From Caulobacteraceae bacterium (GTDB taxonomy: Bacteria > Pseudomonadota > Alphaproteobacteria > Caulobacterales > Caulobacteraceae), in the NCBI GenBank assembly GCA_947475845.1, contig CANJMO010000016.1:1-43727 (forward strand): a stretch of 43,727 nucleotides of DNA. The letters are read 5' to 3'. Positions 33,766-40,850 of this stretch are shown here, in pieces (positions within the stretch are counted from its first letter, which is position 1; each line of letters begins with the position of its first letter). Under the pieces are notes generated by a model. The model was not told where the DNA came from. It searched no databases and saw nothing but the letters and a program-made list of their open reading frames with translations. A program made the translations under genes and the position numbers.

Positions 33766-35186
33766 CGTTCTTTTCGCCGGGCCAATCCTGCTGGAGAGCC
33801 GCACGCGCCGGCCGTGTGGGCCTGCTCGTCGACAACCAAGCCTATTTCGATGCGCTCTACGAGGCGTTGCACGCTGCCGAACGGTCCATCCTGATCCTGG
33901 GCTGGGCGTTCGATCCACGGACCCGCTTGTCCCCCGATGGCAAGGAGGGTCCGGCCGATCCGGACGAGATCGGCCGGATCCTGATCGATCTTTGCCGGGC
34001 CCGGCCAGAGTTGGCGGCGCGGATTCTGGTCTGGAAGTCGCAGCTTGGGATCAACGGCTTTCAGGATATCCGGGGGCACCGCGCGAAACGCTGGTTCGCC
34101 AACACGCCCGTGGTGTTCCGAGAGGCGCACGACACGCCCTTTGGCGCCTGCCATCACCAGAAGCTCGTGGTGATCGATGATCGGCTGGCCTTTTGCGGTG
34201 GGGGCGACATCGTCACCAACCGCTGGGACAGCGAGCAGCATCTGCACGCCGAACCACGCCGCATCCTGCCCGACGGCGGCCGGCATCCGGCGCGTCATGA
34301 GGTGATGATGCTAGTAGAGGGGCAGACTGCAGCGTCCCTGGGGGAGTTGTTCCGCGAGCGGTGGCGCAACGCCACCGGCGAACATCTTGTCCCTTCGCTG
34401 CCAGCGGCGGCGGCGGATCCCTGGCCGAAAAGCGTCCCGGTCCGGCTGTCGGACGTCGAGGTGGTGATCGCCCGAACCCAGCCGGGGTGGCGGCAGCGGC
34501 CTCTCGTCCAGGAAATTCGGCGATTGACCGAAGACTGCATCGCCGGCGCGCGGAGGACGATCTATCTCGAAAATCAGTATTTCGCCTCCGCCCGCGTGAC
34601 CGACGCCTTGGCTGTCCGTCTCGCCGAACAGGACGGCCCCGAAATCGTCATGGTCCTGACCGGCCGGGCGCCGTCCTGGTTCGACCGGTTGACGATGGAT
34701 CGCGCGCGGAATCCCCTGATCGAACGGCTGCGGCGGGCGGACCGGTACGGACGGTTCCGGGCCTATTCGCCTCGCACGTCGGCGGGGGCAAAAATCATCG
34801 TCCACGCCAAGGTGGCCGTGGTCGATGACCGTATCGCGCGAATCGGCTCCGCCAACCTGAATAACCGCTCCGAGGGCTTCGACACCGAGTGCGACCTAGC
34901 GATTGAGGCCCGGGACGAAATCGCAAGCCGCGGCATTGCCGATTTTCGCCATCGGCTGCTGGGACACTACCTTGCGGTCGCGCCGGACCGCGTCCGCCAG
35001 GCTATCGAGATGGCCGGCGGGTTGATCGGGGCCATCGACAGCTTGAACGGGGCAGGGCGGCTGACGCCGTTCCCGAGCGTGCGGCCGATCTGGTTCGATA
35101 GGCTCGTTTCGGCCTACCGCCTTGGTGACCCGCGAGACGCGAAGGAAAGCTGGCGCCCGCTGGCGAGAGCTGACGGCGATGGCTGA
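33762..35186 (+). CDS. Phospholipase D-family protein (two HKD motifs)
   Basis: A 474-residue member of the PLD superfamily. Both catalytic HxKx4D motifs are intact: HQKLVVID (H132, K134, D139), followed by a GGGDI block, and HAKVAVVD (H348, K350, D355), followed by IGSANLNNRS. That makes it a complete two-lobe enzyme rather than a single-motif nuclease. It could be a phospholipase D, a phosphatidyltransferase or a cardiolipin-synthase-like enzyme. The spacing and WAFDP start resemble soluble bacterial PLDs rather than Cls, which has N-terminal membrane helices absent here. The ATG overlaps the preceding stop (ATGA), and its own TGA overlaps the ExoD start region by eight bases. Confidence 0.9.
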   Translation: MTFFSPGQSCWRAARAGRVGLLVDNQAYFDALYEALHAAERSILILGWAFDPRTRLSPDGKEGPADPDEIGRILIDLCRARPELAARILVWKSQLGINGFQDIRGHRAKRWFANTPVVFREAHDTPFGACHHQKLVVIDDRLAFCGGGDIVTNRWDSEQHLHAEPRRILPDGGRHPARHEVMMLVEGQTAASLGELFRERWRNATGEHLVPSLPAAAADPWPKSVPVRLSDVEVVIARTQPGWRQRPLVQEIRRLTEDCIAGARRTIYLENQYFASARVTDALAVRLAEQDGPEIVMVLTGRAPSWFDRLTMDRARNPLIERLRRADRYGRFRAYSPRTSAGAKIIVHAKVAVVDDRIARIGSANLNNRSEGFDTECDLAIEARDEIASRGIADFRHRLLGHYLAVAPDRVRQAIEMAGGLIGAIDSLNGAGRLTPFPSVRPIWFDRLVSAYRLGDPRDAKESWRPLARADGDG

Positions 35187-35808
35187 GCCGATGGCGCCCG
35201 AGGCGCATTTGTCGTTGTCGAGTCTGTTGCTGGTGCTCGCGGATCGGTCGCAGGGATCGGTTAGCGTCGCCCAAATCGTTGACCATTTCGGACCGCGCGC
35301 CTTTGGGGCCGTCCTGTTCGTCTTCGCCATTCCAAATCTGGCGCCGTTGCCCCCGGGCGGCACGACTGTCCTCGGCTTGCCGCTCCTGATCCTCGCCCCT
35401 CAGCTCGCGTTCGGGAGCAAGCGCCCCTGGATCCCGAAGGCGCTCGGACGCCTGAGCATCGACGGCCCATTGCTGGCGGGCGTCTGTCGTCGCGCGGTAC
35501 CGTGGGTGGCCCGCGGCGAGCGCCTGACCACCCATCGCCTTGGGTTCATGTTCGGCCTCGTCGGCGACGCGGGCATCGGCGTCGTCTGCAGCCTGCTGGC
35601 GGCGGTACTGATCCTGCCTATTCCCCTTGGGAATATACTCCCCACCGTGGCCATCGCGATCCTGGCGTTCAGCCTCGTCCAGCGCGACGGATTGCTCGCC
35701 ATTGCCGGCTATGCGCTGGCGTTGGCGAGTTTGGGGCTGCTCGTCCTCAGCGGGGCCCTGGTCGTGGAGGCGGTGGCGCGGTTGGGCGCGATCACCGGCC
35801 TCTGGTGA
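35179..35808 (+). CDS. ExoD family membrane protein
   Basis: A 209-residue integral membrane protein of the ExoD family. It has the N-terminal helix LSSLLLVLADRSQG, IVDHFGPRAFGAVLFVFAIPNLAPLPPGGTT, LPLLILAPQLAFGSKRPWIPK, and about four to five hydrophobic segments in total. ExoD was named from a Rhizobium exopolysaccharide mutant, and its molecular role is still poorly understood. The start ATG 35179 lies inside the end of the PLD gene, giving translational coupling. It is the last gene of the operon; the following gene is a broken MgtC/DUF4010 gene. Confidence 0.88.
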   Translation: MAEPMAPEAHLSLSSLLLVLADRSQGSVSVAQIVDHFGPRAFGAVLFVFAIPNLAPLPPGGTTVLGLPLLILAPQLAFGSKRPWIPKALGRLSIDGPLLAGVCRRAVPWVARGERLTTHRLGFMFGLVGDAGIGVVCSLLAAVLILPIPLGNILPTVAIAILAFSLVQRDGLLAIAGYALALASLGLLVLSGALVVEAVARLGAITGLW

Positions 35809-35864
35809 GTGCGGCGGGCCCTTGCGTGAAATCAAGACACCTTGGAGCCGGTATGGCACCCTGA

Positions 35865-36436
35865 GGCGGCGAACGCGAACGGCGCAAACGGGAACGGCAA
35901 TCCCCGTCCCCGGCCGGTATCCGGACGTTCGCCATCGCCGCGATCACCGGCGCTGTCGGCTTCATGCTGGGCGGACCGCTTCTTCTCGCTGTCGTGCTGG
36001 GGGCCGTGGCGGTGCTCGTGGCGATCGAGGCTCGCCGCATCCAAGACGCCGATCCTGGCGTCACCACCGAGGTGGCCCTTGTCCTGACGGTCCTGCTGGG
36101 GGCTTTGGCCGTACGCGATCCGGCCGTGGCTGCCGGAGTGGGCGTCACCTTGGCGATCCTGCTCGCGGCGCGGACCCCGATGCACAGGTTCGTCAGTTCG
36201 GTGCTCAGTGCGGGGGAGTGCGCGACGCCCTGATCTTCGCTGGCGCCACCTTGGTCATTCTGCCGCTCTTGCCCAACCGGGCCGTGGGTCCCTTCGCGGC
36301 GCTCAACCCACATTCGATCTGGGTGGTGGTGCTGCTGGTCCTGGCGATCGGCGCGGCCGGTCATGTGGCCGTCCGAGCCTTGGGCGCAAAATTCGGCTTG
36401 TCGCTTGCGGGCTTGCGCGTGGGTCCCATCTGGTGA
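35865..36436 (+). pseudogene. Broken MgtC/DUF4010-type membrane protein gene
   Basis: Two reading frames together carry one protein. From 35865 one frame reads ERERRKRERQ, then AGIRTFAIAAITGAVG and four hydrophobic segments to about 36210 (TPMHRFVSSVLSA). This is the MgtC-like N-terminal part of DUF4010 proteins. The homology then continues one frame away (VRDALIFAGATLVILPLLPNRAVGPFAALNPHSIW...) until a stop at 36436, well short of the family's ~400 residues. So it lacks its first ~30 residues, has a frameshift near 36205-36220 and has lost its C-terminal third. A sequencing error could explain the frameshift but not the truncations. Confidence 0.8.
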
Positions 36437-36439
36437 AAT

Positions 36440-36660
36440 GGGGGTGCCCCCCTGGGCTTGTTTGGAACCCAGCCCCCCGATGACCGGCGCGCAATGGTGG
36501 GTTGAAAGGTGGGTAGGATCCAATAACCCCAATAAACCATTGGTTTATAAGGGCGTATGGCGGAAGAGGTGTCCGCCATGTGGATAGCAATTACAATTAG
36601 TTACGGACTTTTTAAAAAAAATCCCCTAATCCGTCCCCTAATAATATCGCTGAACGGACG
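36440..36660. other. Structured, AT-rich non-coding segment resembling an integrase attachment region
   Basis: No gene is visible. The segment is packed with symmetrical elements. GGGGG/CCCCC (36440-36451) and TGGG/CCCA hairpins come first. A perfect 17-base inverted repeat ATAAACCA-T-TGGTTTAT lies at 36532-36548. Perfect eight-base arms ATGGCGGA/TCCGCCAT around seven bases lie at 36557-36579. Then come AT-rich sequence with an A-run and two direct copies of TCCCCTAAT at 36622-36630 and 36634-36642, twelve bases apart. Core inverted repeats beside short direct arm repeats are what tyrosine-recombinase attachment sites look like, but no integrase is in the window. Attachment site is inference. 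Confidence 0.4.
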
Positions 36661-36831
36661 CGAACGAGCCTGAATTCCCGCCCGTCTGCGTACTCCACTC
36701 ATCGCCGCACCCCCCACCCCCTATCGATCCCGACGGGGGGCTACCCGCATATCTACATATCGGCCTTACAAATGGGCTGCCGTTTTTGGATGTTGAGTTT
36801 CGCGAATGCACTGCGGGGATTGCCGCCCAGG

Positions 36832-36850
36832 CTGCCTAACGCGCCAAGGC
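36832..36850 (+). repeat. 19-base direct repeat, first copy
   Basis: CTGCCTAACGCGCC followed by AAGGC. It matches 42096-42114 at 18 of 19 positions (A/G at position 15). It lies at the truncated end of the IS3 remnant. Confidence 0.6.
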
Positions 36851-37037
36851 CCCGTTGGGCATCGCTGCGAGCCTCAGCCCGTGCCGGCGGCATACCTCCG
36901 CCACCGGTACGCCCGCCTCCTGCTCCCGCAGGATCCCGATGATCTGCTCTTCCGTGAACCTTGATCGTTTCATTCGTCCGTCCCTTCCTTGGGGCGGACT
37001 CTACTTATTTCTGGACGAGTTTCAGGGGGTCACGTCA
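36836..37037 (-). mobile_element. IS3-family insertion sequence remnant (left end and start of orfA)
   Basis: On the minus strand an ATG at 36973 opens MKRSRFTEEQIIGILREQEA, then GVPVAEVCRRHGL. This is the standard N terminus of an IS3-family OrfA helix-turn-helix protein. Homology stops after about 32 residues; the frame runs through unrelated sequence to a TAG at 36836. Upstream of the ATG the sequence TGACGTGACCCCCTGAAACT (ending at 37037) looks like the element's terminal inverted repeat. The rest of orfA, all of orfB and the other end are missing. Confidence 0.8.
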
Positions 37038-37421
37038 CCGCTGACGCCAGTCATCGGCTCTATTGCATCATACTGATTTCATTGAATTAAAATGGTGGTG
37101 GAGGCAGTCGGACGCTAACTTGTCTCCATGAGCAGGGCGTGGGCGCCGTGTTAGGTCGCTCACGCGCGCATCGGATGTTATCGGAAGTGGAGATGGGTTA
37201 AGAGCGAGCAAGTTCACCCGGCGAACGCTCGCGATACGATCGTGACACCGACAGCCGTGGGCAAAATTGGCCTCGAAGGCGCGAGTGGAGTTGGAACTGC
37301 ATCCACAAGCTCACCACTCAACAGTGGCGTCTCTAGGATGGCAGCCCCTATGATCTGTACAGAAGTTGGCCGCTCCCCATGATCGCCCACAAGGCGTGGA
37401 CAGCCGCGCTGGGAGGAAAAC
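37038..37421. other. Intergenic region with repeat copy and no recognisable gene
   Basis: It contains an AT-rich stretch (about 37058-37092), the right copy of the AACTTGTCTCCAT-type repeat (37105-37131), and further unassigned GC-rich sequence. A minus-strand open frame of 134 codons covers 37214-37618 but has no recognisable content and mostly opposes the next gene. A good ribosome-binding site GGGAGG (37411-37416) precedes the TTG at 37422. Confidence 0.5.
37105..37131 (+). repeat. Imperfect 27-base direct repeat, right copy
   Basis: Matches 31741-31767 at 23 of 27 positions. It lies about 70 bases beyond the preserved end of the IS3 remnant, so it is not part of that element's terminal repeat. 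Confidence 0.55.
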
Positions 37422-38243
37422 TTGAGGCTGAACCTCGTCGAGGGACTATGGGTCGGCGCCTGCATGGCGAGCGTATCTCTTCCTGCCTTGGCGCAGGAGT
37501 TGACCCCGGAACAGCAGGCGGCCAGGGCCGCTCGTCTCAGCGAGGAGATGAAGACCTGGGAGCCGGTCGCGCCGCCCACCGATCCGAGGGATTTCACGGG
37601 CCTGTGGGAAGTCCCCATCCCTCTGGTCGGCCTGCGTCAAACGGACGGCTCGCAGCCCCCGTTCACCGCTCAGGAGGCCAAGGACGTTCAGTTCCATATC
37701 GACTCGGCGAGAGCGGGTCAGGTGATCACCGATGCTTCGAGCCAGTGCTTTCCCCACGGCGTGCCGCGGCTGACTACCGCGCCCTATCCCCTGCGCTTCG
37801 CACACGCTCCGGGAATGGTCCTCATGCTGCACGAGGTGGCGCATAACGTCCGCTACATCCATCTCGACCGCCCGGCTCCGGCGAACGAGCCGTACACCTT
37901 TCTCGGCTATTCCACCGGCCATTGGGATGGGAACACTCTGGTGGTCGAAACCACCCACCTGAACCAGGACACCCTCTTGGATGGCAATATCTCGCACGGG
38001 CCCCGCCTGAAGGTCACCGAGCGGTGGACGAAGGTGAAGACGGCGTCGGGCAATACCCAACTGCAAAATGTCATCACCATCGAAGACCCGGACCACTTCA
38101 CCCGGCCATGGTCGACCCAGCGCAACTTCGCTTTTCGCTCCGACATAGCCAACAGCGCCGGGTCGGAAGGCCTGGTCGAGTACTCCTGTGAGGAGAACAA
38201 CCGCAACCAGCCTGGGGCCGACAAGATCGTGACGGCCCGATGA
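37422..38243 (+). CDS. Exported protein of unknown family (paralogue A)
   Basis: A 273-residue protein with a signal peptide (ending SLPALAQ near residue 25) and a Gln/Ala-rich start to the mature part. It belongs with the two paralogues nearby through shared blocks: DFTGLWEVP, CFPHGVPRL.TAPYPLRF, LMLHEVAHNVRYIHL, YSTGHWDGNTLVVETTHLNQ.TLLDG, ISHGPRLKVTERW and ITIEDPDHFTRPWS. The repeated His/Trp/Glu positions suggest a beta-rich ligand-binding or lipocalin-like fold, but I know no function. The TTG start has a GGGAGG site. Its TGA overlaps the ATG of paralogue B (ATGA). Confidence 0.82.
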   Translation: MRLNLVEGLWVGACMASVSLPALAQELTPEQQAARAARLSEEMKTWEPVAPPTDPRDFTGLWEVPIPLVGLRQTDGSQPPFTAQEAKDVQFHIDSARAGQVITDASSQCFPHGVPRLTTAPYPLRFAHAPGMVLMLHEVAHNVRYIHLDRPAPANEPYTFLGYSTGHWDGNTLVVETTHLNQDTLLDGNISHGPRLKVTERWTKVKTASGNTQLQNVITIEDPDHFTRPWSTQRNFAFRSDIANSAGSEGLVEYSCEENNRNQPGADKIVTAR

Positions 38244-38968
38244 GCAGCAGGTTCGCCTTGATCGCGCTGGCCGCTTGCGCCCTTGCCGCCCTTGATTGCG
38301 CCGGCGCGTCGGCCAAGGTCGATGCCTGGGCCGACGTTCCCTTGGCCCAGCGTCCCGTCGCCGGCACGCCCAACATCGGCGGCGTGTGGCAGATGCCGCG
38401 CAGGATCGTCGCCCTAAAGACCGTGGATGGTCGCGAACCGCCGCTCCTGCCGGCGGCTAAGGCGCAGTACGCCCGCAACATCGCCGCGCTGAAGGCCGAC
38501 CCGGGCGCGGACCCGATTAGCGGTTGCCTGATGCACGGCCTGCCGAGGTTGCTCTACGCGCCATATCCCGTGCTGATCAGTCAGGAACGGGACCGCATCA
38601 ATTTCGTCCACGAGGCCAACCACACGTTCCGCATCGTGACCCTGACCAAGCCTTTGCCGAAGGTCGATGAGGACCTGGATCCCCAGTGGCTGGGACATTC
38701 GGCCGGGCGATGGGAAGGACGCACCCTTGTCATCGACACCGTCGGCTTCAACGACAAGACCTGGCTGGACTATTCAGGCCTGCCGCACAGCGACCAACTC
38801 AGGATCCAGGAGCGTTACAAACTCGCTGGCCATGATCGGATTAAGGGTGAGATCACCATCACCGATCCGAGAACGTTCGCGGCTCCGTGGACCACTTCAT
38901 TCGTCCTGACACGCAAGCCCAACTACGACCTGAAGGAGTCAGTTTGCGCTCGCGACCACCGGATGTAG
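38240..38968 (+). CDS. Exported protein of unknown family (paralogue B)
   Basis: A 242-residue protein with a signal peptide to about residue 28 (GASA-K). It shares the family blocks: NIGGVWQMPRR, CLMHGLPRLLYAPYPVL, FVHEANHTFRIVTLT, LGHSAGRWEGRTLVIDTVGFN..TWLD, LPHSDQLRIQERY and ITITDPRTFAAPWTTSFVL. The conserved mature cysteine in CLMHG is also present in the other copies. The start overlaps paralogue A by four bases, so the two probably function together, perhaps as a heteromer. No catalytic signature was recognised. Confidence 0.82.
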   Translation: MSSRFALIALAACALAALDCAGASAKVDAWADVPLAQRPVAGTPNIGGVWQMPRRIVALKTVDGREPPLLPAAKAQYARNIAALKADPGADPISGCLMHGLPRLLYAPYPVLISQERDRINFVHEANHTFRIVTLTKPLPKVDEDLDPQWLGHSAGRWEGRTLVIDTVGFNDKTWLDYSGLPHSDQLRIQERYKLAGHDRIKGEITITDPRTFAAPWTTSFVLTRKPNYDLKESVCARDHRM

Positions 38969-39020
38969 CGCACGCGTTTAGCTGTGGAGCAGCGCAGTCT
39001 CACCAACAACAGGAGCTCAT

Positions 39021-39345
39021 GTGAAGCGAGCAGCCATTACCGTTTCCATCGCGCTTGCGGCGCTGTCCGCGACCTCGGCGCAAGCCGGCGAGAGCGCGAA
39101 GGAACAGGCCAACAAGAAGACCGTGATCGCGTTCTATGAAGCGGGGCTCAATAGGCTCGACTACGACGCCGCCGCCAAATACCTCGGCCCTGTTTACAGG
39201 CAACACAATCCGACCGCTCAGGAAGGAGCTGAGGGCTTCCGTGGCTTTGTGTCCTTCCTCAAGGACAAGTTTCCGATGACCCACAGTGAGATCGTGCGGT
39301 CCTTCGCAGACGGGGACTATGTCATCCTGCACGGCCATTCCCGAC
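39021..39345 (+). pseudogene. Exported SnoaL-like protein, truncated (fragment 1 of mosaic)
   Basis: A GTG start with AGGAG before it, a signal peptide (MKRAAITVSIALAALSATSAQA), then EQANKKTVIAFYEAGLNRLDYDAAAKYLGPVYRQHNPTA, EGFRGFVSFLKDKFP and SFADGDYVILHGH. This is the first ~105 residues of a SnoaL-like / NTF2-like protein that usually goes on for ~50 more residues. Homology stops near 39340; the frame continues through unrelated sequence to a stop at 39476. The missing part has been replaced by the nuclease-like fragment in another frame. Confidence 0.75.
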
Positions 39346-39595
39346 CGTGGCCCCTTCCCAGCATGGCTGCACAAGGGCGCTCAGTTCTCCGGGCCTGTGG
39401 CCTATATCGGAGACGGCGACAGCCTATGTGTGGCGGCTATGGCTGGCCGCGAGGTCGATCAATCGACATGGGTTGAGGTCAGGCTCAGCGACTTCTACGC
39501 CCCGGAGCTGCATGAGCCCGGCGGCCCTGAGGCCAAGGCGGCGCTGGAGCGGATCGCCATGGGCAGGCGTGTGGAGTGTGTCGCGGACCACCGAC
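39346..39595 (+). pseudogene. Thermonuclease-like fragment (fragment 2 of mosaic)
   Basis: In the second frame the text AQFSGPVAYIGDGDSLCVA, WVEVRLSDFYAPELHEPGGPEAKAALERIAMGRRVECVADHR matches the N-terminal two-thirds of a staphylococcal-nuclease-like fold. DGDS and RLSDFYAPE correspond to the DGDT and RLxGIDAPE blocks; Tyr occupies the catalytic Asp40-equivalent place. The fragment has no start of its own and ends near 39595, before the region that would hold the second catalytic arginine. A thermonuclease with proper motifs lies at the window end. Confidence 0.65.
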
Positions 39596-39859
39596 AAGCC
39601 AGTCAAGACGGTGGCCAGTTTTTGGCCCTACGCGACCACGGTGTTCGACTACGTCCGGCGGGCGATGCCGTGGCCGGCGCCGCAGTCGCTAAGCAACGAC
39701 GACGTCTATGCGGTGGTCGCCTACCTGCTGTCGGTGGATGGCATCGTGCCGGCCAATGCGCGGCTCGACGCCAAGACCCTGCCCCTCGTCAAGATGCCCA
39801 ACCGGGACGGCTTTGAGTCCTGGGCCGACAAGTACCGGCCGCGCACCGCCTCGCGCTGA
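39590..39859 (+). pseudogene. SoxD-like cytochrome c fragment (fragment 3 of mosaic)
   Basis: In the third frame, DKPVKTVASFWPYATTVFDYVRRAMPWPAPQSLSNDDVYAVVAYLLSVDGIVPANARLDAKTLPLVKMPNRDGF is the C-terminal ~80 residues of a sulfite-dehydrogenase-type (SoxD/SorB-like) cytochrome c. The methionine in RRAMPW or VKMPNRDGF would be the axial ligand. The heme-binding CxxCH half is missing. It joins fragment 2 near 39590 with a change of frame. The only long uninterrupted frame over the join (39347-39859) is in the cytochrome frame but meaningless in its first part. Confidence 0.72.
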
Positions 39860-39865
39860 GCCGCC

Positions 39866-40645
39866 TCAGCGGCCGGGCAGGGCCACGGTGGTCTTGCCGT
39901 TCTCGTCCGGGCGGTTGCGGTCGTGGTCGCAGAAGTACTCCATGATCCGGAAGCCCGGCATCTGCTTCATGGTCACGGTGTTGGTCCAGGGCGCGGTGAA
40001 GGTCTTGGGGTCGTCGTAGGTGCGGATCATCTCCAGGATCGGGCCCCGGCGGCGGATCCGCTCGACGACGTGCAGGTCGGGCGAATGGGGCACGCCGCCG
40101 ATGGTGGATTCCTCGTTCAGGCCGATGGTGTCGACCACCAGGGTGTCGCCCTCCCAATGGGCGATGGAGTCGCCGAAGTAGCCGGGCAGGGGATCCTCGT
40201 CGTGCTTGTTGGCCAGGCGGATGATGCGGAAGACGTTGAACTCCTCGAACAGCACGGTGATCTGCTTCTGCTCGGGAGACTCGATGATCTGCATCAGCAG
40301 CGGCGGCGGCGGCGACATCGACCCCGGCGTGCCGGTCGGCAGGCAGCGGGCCTTGGGCTCGGCGAAGGGATGTCCGGCGGCGGCGTCCTTGGCGCGCTTG
40401 TTCATGATCTCCTGGGCCCAGGGCAGGATGCCGACGGGCCTCCCGTCCGGGCCGATGCGCGGCTGGCGGGTCGCGGCGGCGATGTTGCCGATGCCGATCT
40501 TGCCGAAGTTTTCGTCGAAGATGGTGCTGACCCAGACCCCGCCGATGCTTCCGGGGCCAGACGCGGGCTGCGCGGCCACGGACCCAGTCACACAGGCGGC
40601 CGCGGCGGCGGCGACAAGACCAATACGGATCGACTTGATCGACAT
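39866..40645 (-). CDS. Exported protein of unknown family (paralogue C)
   Basis: A 259-residue protein with a signal peptide (MSIKSIRIGLVAAAAAACVT...VAAQ) and a GGAGGGG ribosome-binding site. It shares the family blocks of A and B: SIGGVWVSTIFDE, CLPTGTPGSM, LFEEFNVFRIIRL, YFGDSIAHWEGDTLVVDTIGLNEESTIGG, VPHSPDLHVVERI and IRTYDDPKTFTAPWTNTVTM. It has an additional middle segment (EIMNKRAKDAAAGHPFAEPKAR). It ends EYFCDHDRNRPDENGK, like the CEENNRNQPGADK end of A. It is inverted relative to A and B and converges on the mosaic pseudogenes, seven bases from them. Function unknown. Confidence 0.84.
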   Translation of the reverse strand: MSIKSIRIGLVAAAAAACVTGSVAAQPASGPGSIGGVWVSTIFDENFGKIGIGNIAAATRQPRIGPDGRPVGILPWAQEIMNKRAKDAAAGHPFAEPKARCLPTGTPGSMSPPPPLLMQIIESPEQKQITVLFEEFNVFRIIRLANKHDEDPLPGYFGDSIAHWEGDTLVVDTIGLNEESTIGGVPHSPDLHVVERIRRRGPILEMIRTYDDPKTFTAPWTNTVTMKQMPGFRIMEYFCDHDRNRPDENGKTTVALPGR

Positions 40646-40850
40646 ACGCCCCTCCGACGGCAATCTCGCCGGCTGGTCTAAGCGGACCGCTGGCGCCTGG
40701 GGCTTGGCGGCCCTTTGGAGGATGTTTTCACCTCGGTGGGCGCTCGGCAACCGGCATGACTGCCCGGCGCGCGCGCAGGCGCGGTCTGGACTTCGTCCAT
40801 GGCAGGCCTAGTGTCTCCAGCAGAAGACGACCTGACCAAGGGGGAAGACG

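Noticed and set aside
31955-35808. Assignment of the lipase operon to CBASS or another named defence system
   Set aside because: No nucleotide cyclase, ubiquitin-like, TIR, helicase or sensor gene accompanies the patatin or PLD genes in the window, so a named system cannot be claimed.
35842-36483. Several 80-270 codon frames over the DUF4010 region as separate genes
   Set aside because: Only the pieces in two of the frames match one membrane-protein family in continuous order, so they are parts of one broken gene. The other frames are compositional.
36832-37160. Integron attC site (GCCTAAC at 36834 with GTTAGGT near 37156)
   Set aside because: The two half-sites are more than 300 bases apart, with no internal pairing of the attC type and an IS3 remnant between them. 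No integrase is present.
37214-37618. Minus-strand ORF of 134 codons
   Set aside because: Most of it opposes the signal peptide and early mature part of paralogue A. No ribosome-binding site or recognisable content.
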